Below, piece by piece: positions 56,513 through 64,000 of a DNA stretch of 64,000 bases. The DNA lies in contig NZ_CP070491.1 in the NCBI RefSeq assembly GCF_016925495.1, forward strand, positions 2,046,001-2,110,000, read 5' to 3'. The position numbers and the translations under genes are program-made. Origin of the DNA: Methylococcus sp. EFPC2 (GTDB lineage Bacteria; Pseudomonadota; Gammaproteobacteria; Methylococcales; Methylococcaceae). Each line of letters starts with the position of its first letter. Positions within the stretch are counted from its first letter, which is position 1. Below the pieces are notes generated by a model. The model was not told the origin of the DNA and did no database searches. It saw only the letters and a list, made by a program, of their open reading frames with translations.

Positions 56513-57162
56513 AGACGACGCAGCGGCTGAAGCCTGCCCTGCTGGCGCTCCTGCTCTCGTTTGGCCTGCCCGGGACAGGCTCGTGCGAAGCACCGAGCGC
56601 CGAAGACCTGCTCGCCCGGTTCGCGCAATCCGCCCCGTTGGAATTCCGCTATCGGGAAACCCGCAAACTGGAGCTGATGGACCGGCCCTGGAAAGGCTCC
56701 GGCTACCTGTACTCCACCCCCGAAGGCACGCTGGTCAAACTGCAGATCGAACCCGAGCGGCTGATCATGGCCATCGCCGGCGATAGCCTGTACTACTACG
56801 ACTCCGCCAGTCTCAGGCGACAATCGGCCGCGCTGTCCCAGGCCGGCCCCATGGGCGAGCAGATCAAGGCCTTCCGCGCCATCGTGCAGGGCCGCAGCCA
56901 GGAACTCGCCCCCCTCTACTCACTGCGTTCGGATAACCAGGCCGGCCGCTGGCGGCTGGCGCTCGCGACCAAGGCGCCGGCTCAGGGCGGAGCCCCCGCG
57001 CGAATCGAAATCTCCGGCGACGAAAAGCGGAAAAGCCGCCGGCAGGTCCACATCGTACAGGCCGACGGCGAAGAGACGGACTACGCCATGGAGCAGGGAC
57101 GCGCGGGCCCCGAGATCGAACTCGCCATCCGCCGCCTGCTGTCCGAGGCCAAGGGGAACTGA
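56509..57162 (+). CDS. LolA-like outer membrane lipoprotein carrier
   Basis: This is a 217-aa periplasmic protein with a signal peptide (to about residue 25, SCEAPS) and the LolA-like beta barrel: LEFRYRETRKLELMDRPWKGSG, YLYSTPEGTLVKLQ, and YYYDSASLRRQSAAL. LolA-type proteins in aryl polyene clusters probably ferry the lipid-linked product across the periplasm. It is coupled to the preceding gene by ATGA and 2 bp before the exporter gene. Confidence 0.88.
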   Translation: MKTTQRLKPALLALLLSFGLPGTGSCEAPSAEDLLARFAQSAPLEFRYRETRKLELMDRPWKGSGYLYSTPEGTLVKLQIEPERLIMAIAGDSLYYYDSASLRRQSAALSQAGPMGEQIKAFRAIVQGRSQELAPLYSLRSDNQAGRWRLALATKAPAQGGAPARIEISGDEKRKSRRQVHIVQADGEETDYAMEQGRAGPEIELAIRRLLSEAKGN

Positions 57163-57164
57163 AC

Positions 57165-59465
57165 TTGCCGGCCCGCTGGCGCAAGCGCCTGTTCTTCCTC
57201 CTGCTGCCCTTGCTATTGGCCGCGATCTGGCTGCAAGTGCGGGTGGAGACCGACCTCAACGCCTTCTTCACCGCCGTGGAGAGCGAAGATGCGGCATTTC
57301 TGGCGAGTTTCCTACAATCCGGCGAGCTTTCCCGGCGTTACCTGATCGCCGTCCGGCCCACGCATGGAAACGCCGCCGGCGCCGACGCCCTGGGCCGGGA
57401 ACTGGTGCGGGAGTTGGCGCAGGAAGCCGCCGTGGAGCGAGTCTGGCAGGCCGACCGGGCGCCGGACGAATGGCTGGCGGCCGTGCAGTCCTACGCTCCC
57501 CACGGCAGCCGGATGTTCAGCCTCGATCCGGAAACGGAAAAAGCGCGGCTATTCGACCCCACGACAACCAGGGAACGGGCGTTCGCGCTCAAGCGGGCCT
57601 TGCTGGGGCCGGAAGGCGCCTGGGTCAAGGAAATCGCTAAACAGGACCCGCTGCTGCTCTCGCTGCAGGCCTTCCGCGGCCTGCAGGACCGGGCGCAGCC
57701 GGCAGGCGAACGGGCAGGATTCGCCGGGCTGATATTGCAGTCGCGCCCGCCGTCGCTGGATACCGAGGCCCAGGCCCGCCTGCAATCGGCCATCCGGGAC
57801 CGCTTCGAGCGCCTGAACGTCAACAGGGACTACACCCTGGCCATGACCGGGGTGCCGGTGTTCACCGTGGTCGCGCACGATCAGATCGCCCGCGACGTGG
57901 CCCTGGTGTCGGCGGTGTCGACCGTGGGTGTGGTGGCCATCTTTCTCGTCCTGTTCCGCTCGCTCAAGGCTCTGGCCTGGGTCTCGCTGATCGTGGCGGC
58001 CTCCTATGGGGTGGGCACGCTGGCGACCGCCTGGACCTTCGGTTTCGTGCACAGCCTGACCCTGGCCCTGGGCTCCACGCTCACCGGCGTGAGCATCGAC
58101 TATCCCATGCACGTGCTGGCCCACACCGCGCAGTTCCGCGGAGAGGAACCGGACGAGGCGGTGCGCCGGGTCTGGCCCAGCCTGTTCGTCGGCTCTCTGA
58201 CCACCGTGCTGGGCTATGTGGCTTTGGGATTCGCGGGCTTTCCAGGCTTCCAGCAGATCGCCGTGTTCTCCTCGGCCGCCCTGGGCGCCACCCTGCTGCT
58301 GACCCGCTGGGTGCTGCCCGCGCTCCTGACCTCGACAGCCTTGCGTCCGCCCCATATTCCCGGCCTGAACGGCTGGATGGATTTCTGCGTGCGCCGCCGC
58401 ATCTGGCTGTCCGCGCTGCTGGTGATCGGCCTGTGCGGCGCCGTGGCACTCCTGCCCCGCATGCGCTGGATGGACGATCTTTCCAAGCTGACCATGGAGA
58501 TGGGCGAACTGAAGCAGCAGGACAAGGCCATCCGCGACGGCTTGAGCGGCATAGAGCCGGGCCGCTTCGTGCTGGTAAAAGGAAGCGACCTGGATTCGGC
58601 GCTGGAACATGCCGAGGTGGCCGAGCGCGTGCTGCGTGGACTCAAGAGCGATGGCAAATTGAAAGATTATTTCGGCCTCTATCCCTGGCTGGTCTCGTCG
58701 CACTTACAAACAGCCAACGCCTCTGCCTATGCGGCAGCGGTGGAAGGCGATTTCTCCCCGGCCTGGCGCAAGGCGCTGGCCGAAGCCGGCCTTGCGGTGG
58801 ACAAACTGGGCCGGCTGGCCCCGGCGCAAGACGCCGCCGCTCCCGCTAGCCTGCTGAGCGATAACGTCCGGCAAATCCTGTCCGGTCAGATTCTGCAGAC
58901 AACGAGCGGCACGGCCCTGGTCATCTGGCTGGGTGCCCACGAACCCGCCGCCGTGACTCAAGCCCTGCAAAACCTGCCCGAGGTGCGTTATTTCAGCCAG
59001 AAAGATCTGCTGAACGGCCTGGCCCAACGATACCGCGACCGCTCATTCACCCTGCTGGGCTGGGGCCTGCTGGGCATCTACGCCCTGCTCTGGCTGCGCT
59101 ACCGGGCGGCCCGCAAGGCCTTTTTCAGCCTGTTCCCGGCGACCATCGCAGGGCTGGTGCTATTCGCCGCCTGGGCCGCCCTGGGGCAGGAAGTCAGTTT
59201 CCTGCACCTGATGTGTTTGTTGCTGGCCGTCTCCATCTGCGAGGACTACGGTATCTTCTTCCTCGACAACGGCGGCGGCGACATCCGCGCCACCTATCAG
59301 GCCATCGCTCCCTCCATGCTCACCACCGCCGTTTCCTTCGCCGCCTTGGGGCTGGCGGAAAACCCCACCCTGCGCATCCTGGCCGGGGCCGTGACCCTGG
59401 GCATCGTGCTGGGCTTCCTGCTGTGTCCCTTGCTGATACGGGCCGATAGGACCGGCACGGCCTGA
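57165..59465 (+). CDS. MMPL/RND-family exporter
   Basis: This is a 766-aa membrane protein of the RND superfamily in two symmetrical halves: a first helix (residues 6-25), a periplasmic domain, then five helices (about 240-400), and the same order again (410-760). The MMPL pattern is seen in SLTLALGSTLTGVSIDYPMH, with the conserved Asp, and in SICEDYGIFFLDN. It should export the polyene lipid. The start is TTG at 57165. Confidence 0.92.
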   Translation: MPARWRKRLFFLLLPLLLAAIWLQVRVETDLNAFFTAVESEDAAFLASFLQSGELSRRYLIAVRPTHGNAAGADALGRELVRELAQEAAVERVWQADRAPDEWLAAVQSYAPHGSRMFSLDPETEKARLFDPTTTRERAFALKRALLGPEGAWVKEIAKQDPLLLSLQAFRGLQDRAQPAGERAGFAGLILQSRPPSLDTEAQARLQSAIRDRFERLNVNRDYTLAMTGVPVFTVVAHDQIARDVALVSAVSTVGVVAIFLVLFRSLKALAWVSLIVAASYGVGTLATAWTFGFVHSLTLALGSTLTGVSIDYPMHVLAHTAQFRGEEPDEAVRRVWPSLFVGSLTTVLGYVALGFAGFPGFQQIAVFSSAALGATLLLTRWVLPALLTSTALRPPHIPGLNGWMDFCVRRRIWLSALLVIGLCGAVALLPRMRWMDDLSKLTMEMGELKQQDKAIRDGLSGIEPGRFVLVKGSDLDSALEHAEVAERVLRGLKSDGKLKDYFGLYPWLVSSHLQTANASAYAAAVEGDFSPAWRKALAEAGLAVDKLGRLAPAQDAAAPASLLSDNVRQILSGQILQTTSGTALVIWLGAHEPAAVTQALQNLPEVRYFSQKDLLNGLAQRYRDRSFTLLGWGLLGIYALLWLRYRAARKAFFSLFPATIAGLVLFAAWAALGQEVSFLHLMCLLLAVSICEDYGIFFLDNGGGDIRATYQAIAPSMLTTAVSFAALGLAENPTLRILAGAVTLGIVLGFLLCPLLIRADRTGTA

Positions 59466-59511
59466 TACGGGTACAATTCCGCTTCCACCGACATTCAAGG
59501 AACGTATCGCC

Positions 59512-60114
59512 ATGACCATCCGCTCATTCCTGCATTTGCCTATCCTGGCATCCCTGCTCCTGCTCACCGCCTGCGCGACCAACATCAAGCCCACGGCCGA
59601 ATCCAACCCGGCACCGACCGCGAAGTTTTCCGATTTCAGCCGCTACGAACTGGCGCCCGTCCAGGCCGGCAGTGCGGAAGTCGCCGCCCAGACGGCGGCG
59701 GTGGCCAAGATACAGGAGCACCTGGATGAGAAGCTCGGCGCCCGACTCAAGCAATGGAACGCCCAGCCGGCGAAAAGTCCCGCCCGCACCCTGCGGATCG
59801 AGCCCACGGTCACCGAATTGAAGTTCGTCGGCGGCGCGAAGCGTTTCTTCGCCGGTGCCATGGCCGGCAGTTCGGCCGTCATCCTGAAGGCCAGGATCAC
59901 CGAGAAGGAAACCGGCAAGCTGGTCGCCAGCCCCGAGTTCTACTCCAAGTCCTCGGCGATGGCCGGAGCCGTTACCATAGGCGGCAACGACAACGCCATG
60001 CTGGGCCGTATCGCCAACGCGCTGGCGGTCTACGTCATCAACAACTACAAGCAGGCGGTCGGCGGCCCGGTGCTGCCGCCCACGGAAGAAGCCTCGGCCG
60101 TATCTGCCGAATAA
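59512..60114 (+). CDS. DUF4410-like lipoprotein
   Basis: This is a 200-aa protein with lipobox LTAC (Cys about residue 21). FVGGAKRFFAGAMAGSSAVI and KARITEKETGKLVASPEFY resemble the DUF4410 family. Its position after the exporter gene suggests an outer-membrane partner of export. The start ATG follows AAGGAACG. Confidence 0.75.
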   Translation: MTIRSFLHLPILASLLLLTACATNIKPTAESNPAPTAKFSDFSRYELAPVQAGSAEVAAQTAAVAKIQEHLDEKLGARLKQWNAQPAKSPARTLRIEPTVTELKFVGGAKRFFAGAMAGSSAVILKARITEKETGKLVASPEFYSKSSAMAGAVTIGGNDNAMLGRIANALAVYVINNYKQAVGGPVLPPTEEASAVSAE

Positions 60115-60174
60115 CCCGCTGCCGACAGGGCAAGGACGCCCGAAAGTACCCGTCCACTCGCTCTGTTCCCCTGA

Positions 60175-61386
60175 ATGCCGAACTCTCCCCGTATTGCTCC
60201 CGTCGCCGTGGCCGCCTACCAGTGCGTCAGCGCCGCCGGGGACGACGTGGACGCCTTATACCGGGCATTGGCAGACAATGTTTGCCGGCTGGGTCCCATC
60301 GAACTGTTCCCCTTGCCTTTCGAGACCATGGTCGGCGAGGTACGTACGGAGTTGCCTGCCATCCGGCCGCAGCTCAGCCGCTACGACTGCCGCAATGCGC
60401 GGCTGGCCTTGAAAGCCTTGAACCAGGACGGGTTCCGCGCGCAGGTCGAAGACGCAGCGAACCGTTACGGTACCGAGCGGGTCGGCGTGGTACTCGGCAC
60501 CAGCACCTCCGGCATCTACGACTCGGAAGTCGCCTATGTGCGTCTGCTGCGGGAAGGCCATATGCCGGAAGACTTCCACTTCATGACCCGGCACGCCCCG
60601 CAGGCGACCGCCGAGTTTCTGCGCGACGAACTGGGCCTGAGCGGACCCTGTTACGCCATCTCCACGGCCTGTTCGTCCAGTGCCAAGGCCCTGGCCGCCG
60701 GCCAGCGGCTGATCGCCTCGGGCTTTTGCGACGCGGTGCTGGTCGCCGGCGTCGACACCTTGTGCCGCCTGACCCTGCGCGGCTTCAACAGCCTGGAACT
60801 GATCTCCCCTACTCCGGCCGCGCCCATGGACCGGCGGCGGCGCGGCATAAACATCGGCGAAGCCGCCGGCTTGCTGCTGCTGGAAAAAACACATTCCGGC
60901 AATGCGGACAAGCCGCGCCTCCTGGCCGTGGGCGAGTCGTCCGACGCCCATCACATGAGCGCGCCGCATCCCGAAGGCGCCGGCGCCGTCCTCGCCATGC
61001 GGCGAGCCCTGGAGCTGGCCGGTCTGGAAGCGGCCGACGTGGGTTACGTCAACCTGCACGCCACCGCCACGCCGCAGAACGATCTCGCCGAAGCCAAGGC
61101 CATCGCCCAGGTGTTCCCGCAGGGCGTGCCGTTCAGCGGCATCAAGGGCTTGCTGGGTCATACCCTGGGCGCGGCCGGCGCGGTGGAAGCCGTGGTCAGC
61201 CTGCTGGCGCTGGAACGGGAACTTATCCCCGGCACTTGCGGGCTGCAGGAACCCGACCCGAACTGCGCCATCGACGTCCTGGCCCAGCCGCGCCTGGGCG
61301 CGAAGCTGCGCCATGTGCTGAGCAATTCGTTCGGCTTCGGCGGCAACAACGCCGCCGTGTTGCTGCAAGCGGGAGGGCGGGCCTGA
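60175..61386 (+). CDS. Beta-ketoacyl-ACP synthase (ApeO-like)
   Basis: This is a 403-aa condensing enzyme with a complete triad: C166 (ISTACSSSAK), H295 (NLHATATPQ) and H329 (LLGHTLGAAG). It is the ketosynthase that, in aryl polyene systems, pairs with the chain-length-factor-like protein encoded next. The two genes overlap by 1 base (TGATG), a coupling that favours equal amounts of the two subunits. Confidence 0.93.
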   Translation: MPNSPRIAPVAVAAYQCVSAAGDDVDALYRALADNVCRLGPIELFPLPFETMVGEVRTELPAIRPQLSRYDCRNARLALKALNQDGFRAQVEDAANRYGTERVGVVLGTSTSGIYDSEVAYVRLLREGHMPEDFHFMTRHAPQATAEFLRDELGLSGPCYAISTACSSSAKALAAGQRLIASGFCDAVLVAGVDTLCRLTLRGFNSLELISPTPAAPMDRRRRGINIGEAAGLLLLEKTHSGNADKPRLLAVGESSDAHHMSAPHPEGAGAVLAMRRALELAGLEAADVGYVNLHATATPQNDLAEAKAIAQVFPQGVPFSGIKGLLGHTLGAAGAVEAVVSLLALERELIPGTCGLQEPDPNCAIDVLAQPRLGAKLRHVLSNSFGFGGNNAAVLLQAGGRA

Positions 61387-62243
61387 TGGACACCCTCACG
61401 ATTCTTGGATACGGCGCGGCCACGTCGGACGTATCGCTGCGCGAGCACCTGCCTTTTCCGTGCGCCGACATAGACCGCAATACCCTGCCGGCCAACCTGA
61501 GGCGCCGTTCCAGCCAGGCTACGCAACTGGCTTTCAGCGCCGCGACCCTGGCCTGCCGAAATGCCGGCCGGACGCCCGGCGATTTGCCGGCGGTATTCGC
61601 CGGCGCGGGCGGAGAGATACAGATCACCGACGTGTTGTGCGTGGAACTGGCCAAAACCGACGGCGTGATTTCACCCACCGCCTTCCACAACGCGGTGCAC
61701 AACACCGCTTCCGGCTATTGGAGCATCGTGCACGGCGTCACCGCACCGGCCACGGCCATGGGAGCCGGCCACGACAGTTTCGCCATGGCCTTGGTGGAAA
61801 GCTGGTGCCAGCTGGAAACCGCGGGTGGCGAACTCTTGCTGGTCTGCTACGACGAGCGCTGGCCCGACTACCTCGCCGCCCCTGTCGGTACCCTGCCGTT
61901 CGCCGCCGCCCTGGCGCTGGCCGCAGGCTCGGTTCCCGGCGGCTTGGCCACACTCGGCCGACCGCGGCGGAACACCGAAACGGCTATCCCTCTCCCTCTG
62001 GGAGTCAATGTAGGCTGGAATGAGCGAGAGCGAATTCCGGCAAACAGGCCGGAAAGCTGGGATTCCCTGCGCTCATCCCAGCCTACGAACGCTGACGCAT
62101 CCTGGCCCGCCGAATGGCGCGACTGGTGCGGCCAGGCGCCGGTGCTGGCTGCCGTGCCCTTGCTGGAAGCCTTGAATACCCGGCGATCTTCGGAAATCCC
62201 GCTGTCGGCGGCTTCGGGATGGACCGCCGCGCTGGATATTTAA
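61386..62243 (+). CDS. Ketosynthase chain-length factor-like protein (ApeC-like), with internal repeat
   Basis: This is a 285-aa protein related to the N-terminal half of ketosynthases (beta-ketoacyl synthase chain length factor type). PTAFHNAVHNTASGYWSI near residue 100 is the family's equivalent of the active-site region, and the catalytic Cys is absent. It likely forms a heterodimer with the preceding ketosynthase and sets product length. Oddly, a 77-bp GTAG-type repeat (62010-62086) lies in the coding sequence and adds about 26 residues (GWNERERIPAN... to ...SSQPTNA) without breaking the frame. The C-terminal part continues normally. Confidence 0.85.
   Translation: MDTLTILGYGAATSDVSLREHLPFPCADIDRNTLPANLRRRSSQATQLAFSAATLACRNAGRTPGDLPAVFAGAGGEIQITDVLCVELAKTDGVISPTAFHNAVHNTASGYWSIVHGVTAPATAMGAGHDSFAMALVESWCQLETAGGELLLVCYDERWPDYLAAPVGTLPFAAALALAAGSVPGGLATLGRPRRNTETAIPLPLGVNVGWNERERIPANRPESWDSLRSSQPTNADASWPAEWRDWCGQAPVLAAVPLLEALNTRRSSEIPLSAASGWTAALDI
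62010..62086. repeat. GTAG-type inverted repeat, unit 3, inside a CDS
   Basis: GTAGGCTGGAATGA is at the left end and CATCCCAGCCTAC at the right end, with inner GAATTCCGG...CCGGAA. The length and ends match the units at 44864 and 44970. It lies in frame within the chain-length-factor-like gene. Confidence 0.75.
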
Positions 62244-62277
62244 TCCGCCTGGTTATTAACCCGGTCCAGAGGTCATG

Positions 62278-62328
62278 GTGGGAGCGGCCTTCAGGCCGTG
62301 ATCTTCGCGGGCTAAAGCCCGCTCCCAC
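62278..62328. repeat. GTGGGAGC palindromic repeat
   Basis: GTGGGAGCGG and CCGCTCCCAC flank two small hairpins (GGCCTTCAGGCC and GGGCTAAAGCCC). This is a common type of extragenic palindrome. It lies 35 bp after the stop of the last cluster gene and may also act as a transcription end. Confidence 0.75.
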
Positions 62329-62554
62329 AAAAACCGACCAGGGTTCTCGGACCACCAGATTTAGGGATTCTTTATACACGGTCCGGCATATCTTCCCCGC
62401 TGTCGTAAATTCAAGCTCTTTGCCCCAGCATGGATAAAAGGCGGCGAAATAGCCCCCTATGCGCGGCTCCCGAAATCTGTCGGGTTATCGGCCATAACGG
62501 CCATTTTTTGTACCAGCCGCCCAATTCGACTCGAGCGACGAATTTATAGAATGG
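62329..62554. other. Intergenic DNA between polyene cluster and right-end gene
   Basis: AT content is higher than in the cluster. A GGCC-ATAAC-GGCC hairpin followed by ATTTTTT (62490-62509) could be a weak plus-strand terminator. No other signal or gene is supported. Confidence 0.35.
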
Positions 62555-62779
62555 ATGCCAACAGGTGAAATCGGCTTTTTTGGTCATCCATGCCTGACTG
62601 CTTCGAGGCCATGGACCATCGATTCGGCAATGCCTCCGATGCGGTTCGCGGGAAAGAAGGCCGCATCAAACTCACCGTTTGGAAATGCCTTTGTTACTCT
62701 TTCACAGAGCCCGCGCGGTCATCCCCATATTCCTACTCAGGTTCAAGTTCCAGATCTTGAGCAGGTCTTCGCCTTCTGA
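62555..62779 (+). CDS. Small hypothetical ORF (74 aa)
   Basis: This is an open frame of 74 codons that ends 11 bp before the right-end gene on the same strand. It contains GKKAASNSPFGNAFVTL and PHIPTQVQVPDLEQVF. There is no recognised domain and no clear ribosome-binding site. It might be the first gene of an operon with its neighbour, or chance. Confidence 0.25.
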   Translation: MPTGEIGFFGHPCLTASRPWTIDSAMPPMRFAGKKAASNSPFGNAFVTLSQSPRGHPHIPTQVQVPDLEQVFAF

Positions 62780-62790
62780 CATCTGCCACA

Positions 62791-64000
62791 ATGCTCACCA
62801 TACCGTGTTTTGAACATTCAGCCCTGGTTACAGACGACCCACTGTTGGCGGCTCGAGTTTCAGCGCTATTCCGGCGTCCAGGCCGATATCTGCCAGTCAT
62901 GGACGGTCCACGTATAGCCCGACCGGACGCTGAAAATGAAGTAGTGCGCCGTCGTAATGCCGTGGTCATGACAGGTGCTCGGCAAGTATTGATTGGTGGC
63001 CTTCCTCTGTCGGCCGCCACTGCCATCCGCTCGGGGTGGAGAAATTGCACGGTCTCGGACAAGTACGAAGACCATGTTCAAACGCTGCGCGGCAGTGTTA
63101 AGCGCCCGAAGGGTGCTCTGCGATGGGGGCCCGATAACTTAGGCGTCGGCCTCTACCAGGCCCGCCTTGCACGCCTCGAGTTACAACCAGACTTGGACAC
63201 ATCACCCTCGCTGCACCTGGTCGAGGCGAAAACTCATCTTCTTGTCGCATGCGAGCGCGGCGACCTACTGGCTGAGGTAGTGGCGAGCAATTTGGCATTC
63301 GCTTGCGGAGCATCTTTCGCCGTGTTCACGGAACTGGCAGAAAGCGACCGGGAGAATTGGCTGGAGGAGATATATGCGCTGGGAGAAGGAGGCGACCTGA
63401 CCGGCCGGTTCAGCGGGCTCGCCCAGCGTGCACGGGCTCATCTAGGGCAGTTGGACTTCTCGCGGTTCAAGACTGTGCTCTTCGTGACTGCCGGCTTCCC
63501 ATGGGGCATCGCGGTACCCGAGGTGACGACCACCCACATGTACCGCTACCCGGACTTCGGGAGAGCGGTCATTGAAGGAATGTGGGCATCCCAAAAGACC
63601 GACCGCAGTGCGAGGACTGCCCTGCTCATCGATCCCCAAACCGTCGAAGGCTCGGAGATTCCAGCCATCAATCAAGCGCTGCTCAAGAACGGAACGCTGA
63701 CGCGCGTAGTTCGCGGCCCGGCTGCGACGCAAACACGGGTCCAGTTTCTCCTGGACCTATTGCCCCACGACGTCATCGTGCTCTCCACCCACGCAGGGGA
63801 CGCGCCTGGGGAACGCATCACGTATGAGTACCCGGACGCCGACGGTCGCCAGCGCAAACTCGTCGTCGACCGAGCGGTGGGCATTGGCTACGATGCGTCC
63901 GAAGACAAGTTCATGGTCATGGAGTACCACCGTTTCCACTCCCTCGACGGAGTCGACTGGCGTGACAAAGAGGGCAAAGCCGCGTTGCCCGTTGGAACAG
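62791..64000 (+). CDS. Unrecognised protein, 3' end beyond the window
   Basis: From ATG at 62791 (MLTIPCFEHSALVTDDPLLA) the frame stays open to the window end, 403 codons. Notable segments are ARQVLIGGLPLSAATA near residue 65, HLLVACERGDLLAEVVASN near 155, LFVTAGFPWGIAVPEVTTTH near 240 and HDVIVLSTHAGDAPGERITY near 330. The last has a His-Gly pattern like that of CHAT/caspase-like proteases, but a matching Cys is not evident in the visible part. It has no signal peptide or membrane helices. GC is lower than in the cluster. Function unknown; it may open another accessory region. Confidence 0.65.
   Translation, partial: MLTIPCFEHSALVTDDPLLAARVSALFRRPGRYLPVMDGPRIARPDAENEVVRRRNAVVMTGARQVLIGGLPLSAATAIRSGWRNCTVSDKYEDHVQTLRGSVKRPKGALRWGPDNLGVGLYQARLARLELQPDLDTSPSLHLVEAKTHLLVACERGDLLAEVVASNLAFACGASFAVFTELAESDRENWLEEIYALGEGGDLTGRFSGLAQRARAHLGQLDFSRFKTVLFVTAGFPWGIAVPEVTTTHMYRYPDFGRAVIEGMWASQKTDRSARTALLIDPQTVEGSEIPAINQALLKNGTLTRVVRGPAATQTRVQFLLDLLPHDVIVLSTHAGDAPGERITYEYPDADGRQRKLVVDRAVGIGYDASEDKFMVMEYHRFHSLDGVDWRDKEGKAALPVGT

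Noticed and set aside
59754-61385. Upstream extension of the chain-length-factor frame to 829 codons
   Set aside because: It overlaps the DUF4410-like and ketosynthase genes in another frame; homology starts at the ATG at 61386.

Overview
The window is GC-rich chromosomal DNA from a flagellated Gram-negative bacterium, most likely a gammaproteobacterium. This rests on proteobacterial-type CheY/CheZ, FliK, a CCA-encoding tRNA-Ala/tRNA-Glu pair beside gltX, an aryl-polyene-type gene cluster and GTAG-headed REP repeats with a RAYT transposase. A methanotroph-like lineage is possible but is not shown by any gene here.

Left part (1-19.6 kb, accessory). The window opens at the edge of a former integrated element: a tRNA-Thr 3' fragment, a terminator and the C-terminal remnant of a tyrosine integrase. 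A small YkgJ-type cysteine-cluster gene follows. From 17.2 down to 1.5 kb on the minus strand lies one tightly coupled six-gene operon: a phospholipase-D-like protein, a DUF6603-like protein, and giant or coiled-coil proteins of 773, 276, 1737 and 567 aa. I know no described function for this combination, and it is the best candidate for an undescribed system. Downstream of it are a small secreted protein and decayed relics (beta-propeller, large serine recombinase).

Middle (19.6-43.2 kb, mostly core). It holds tRNA-Glu, tRNA-Ala and gltX; an HDOD protein; fliK with an FlhB-C-like protein; a DUF2058 protein; a Ca/Na antiporter; glycogen phosphorylase; cheY-cheZ; a metal-binding-like domain protein that has lost its first Cys; an orphan sigma-54 activator; a TauE/SafE-like membrane protein; pyrF; two transporters; two alpha/beta hydrolases; the ABC-F protein Uup; an AT-rich lipoprotein gene; a roughly 147-bp REP array with its RAYT transposase; a cytosine-deaminase-like enzyme; a GFA-family protein; and a Kef/Nha-type antiporter.

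Right part (43.3-62.2 kb). This is an aryl-polyene-like biosynthesis and export cluster. It contains an FAD desaturase-like oxidoreductase, acyl-ACP/CoA ligase, two dehydratases, ketoreductase, two ketosynthases, a chain-length-factor-like partner, two ACPs, a phosphopantetheinyl transferase, two acyltransferases, a glycosyltransferase, a thioesterase, two COG4648-like membrane proteins, a LolA-like carrier, an MMPL exporter and two lipoproteins. Together these would build a polyene acyl chain on ACP, attach it to a lipid or sugar headgroup and move it to the outer membrane. A REP-like repeat sits inside the coding sequence of the chain-length-factor gene. The last 1.7 kb holds a second palindromic repeat and an unrecognised gene that runs off the right edge.
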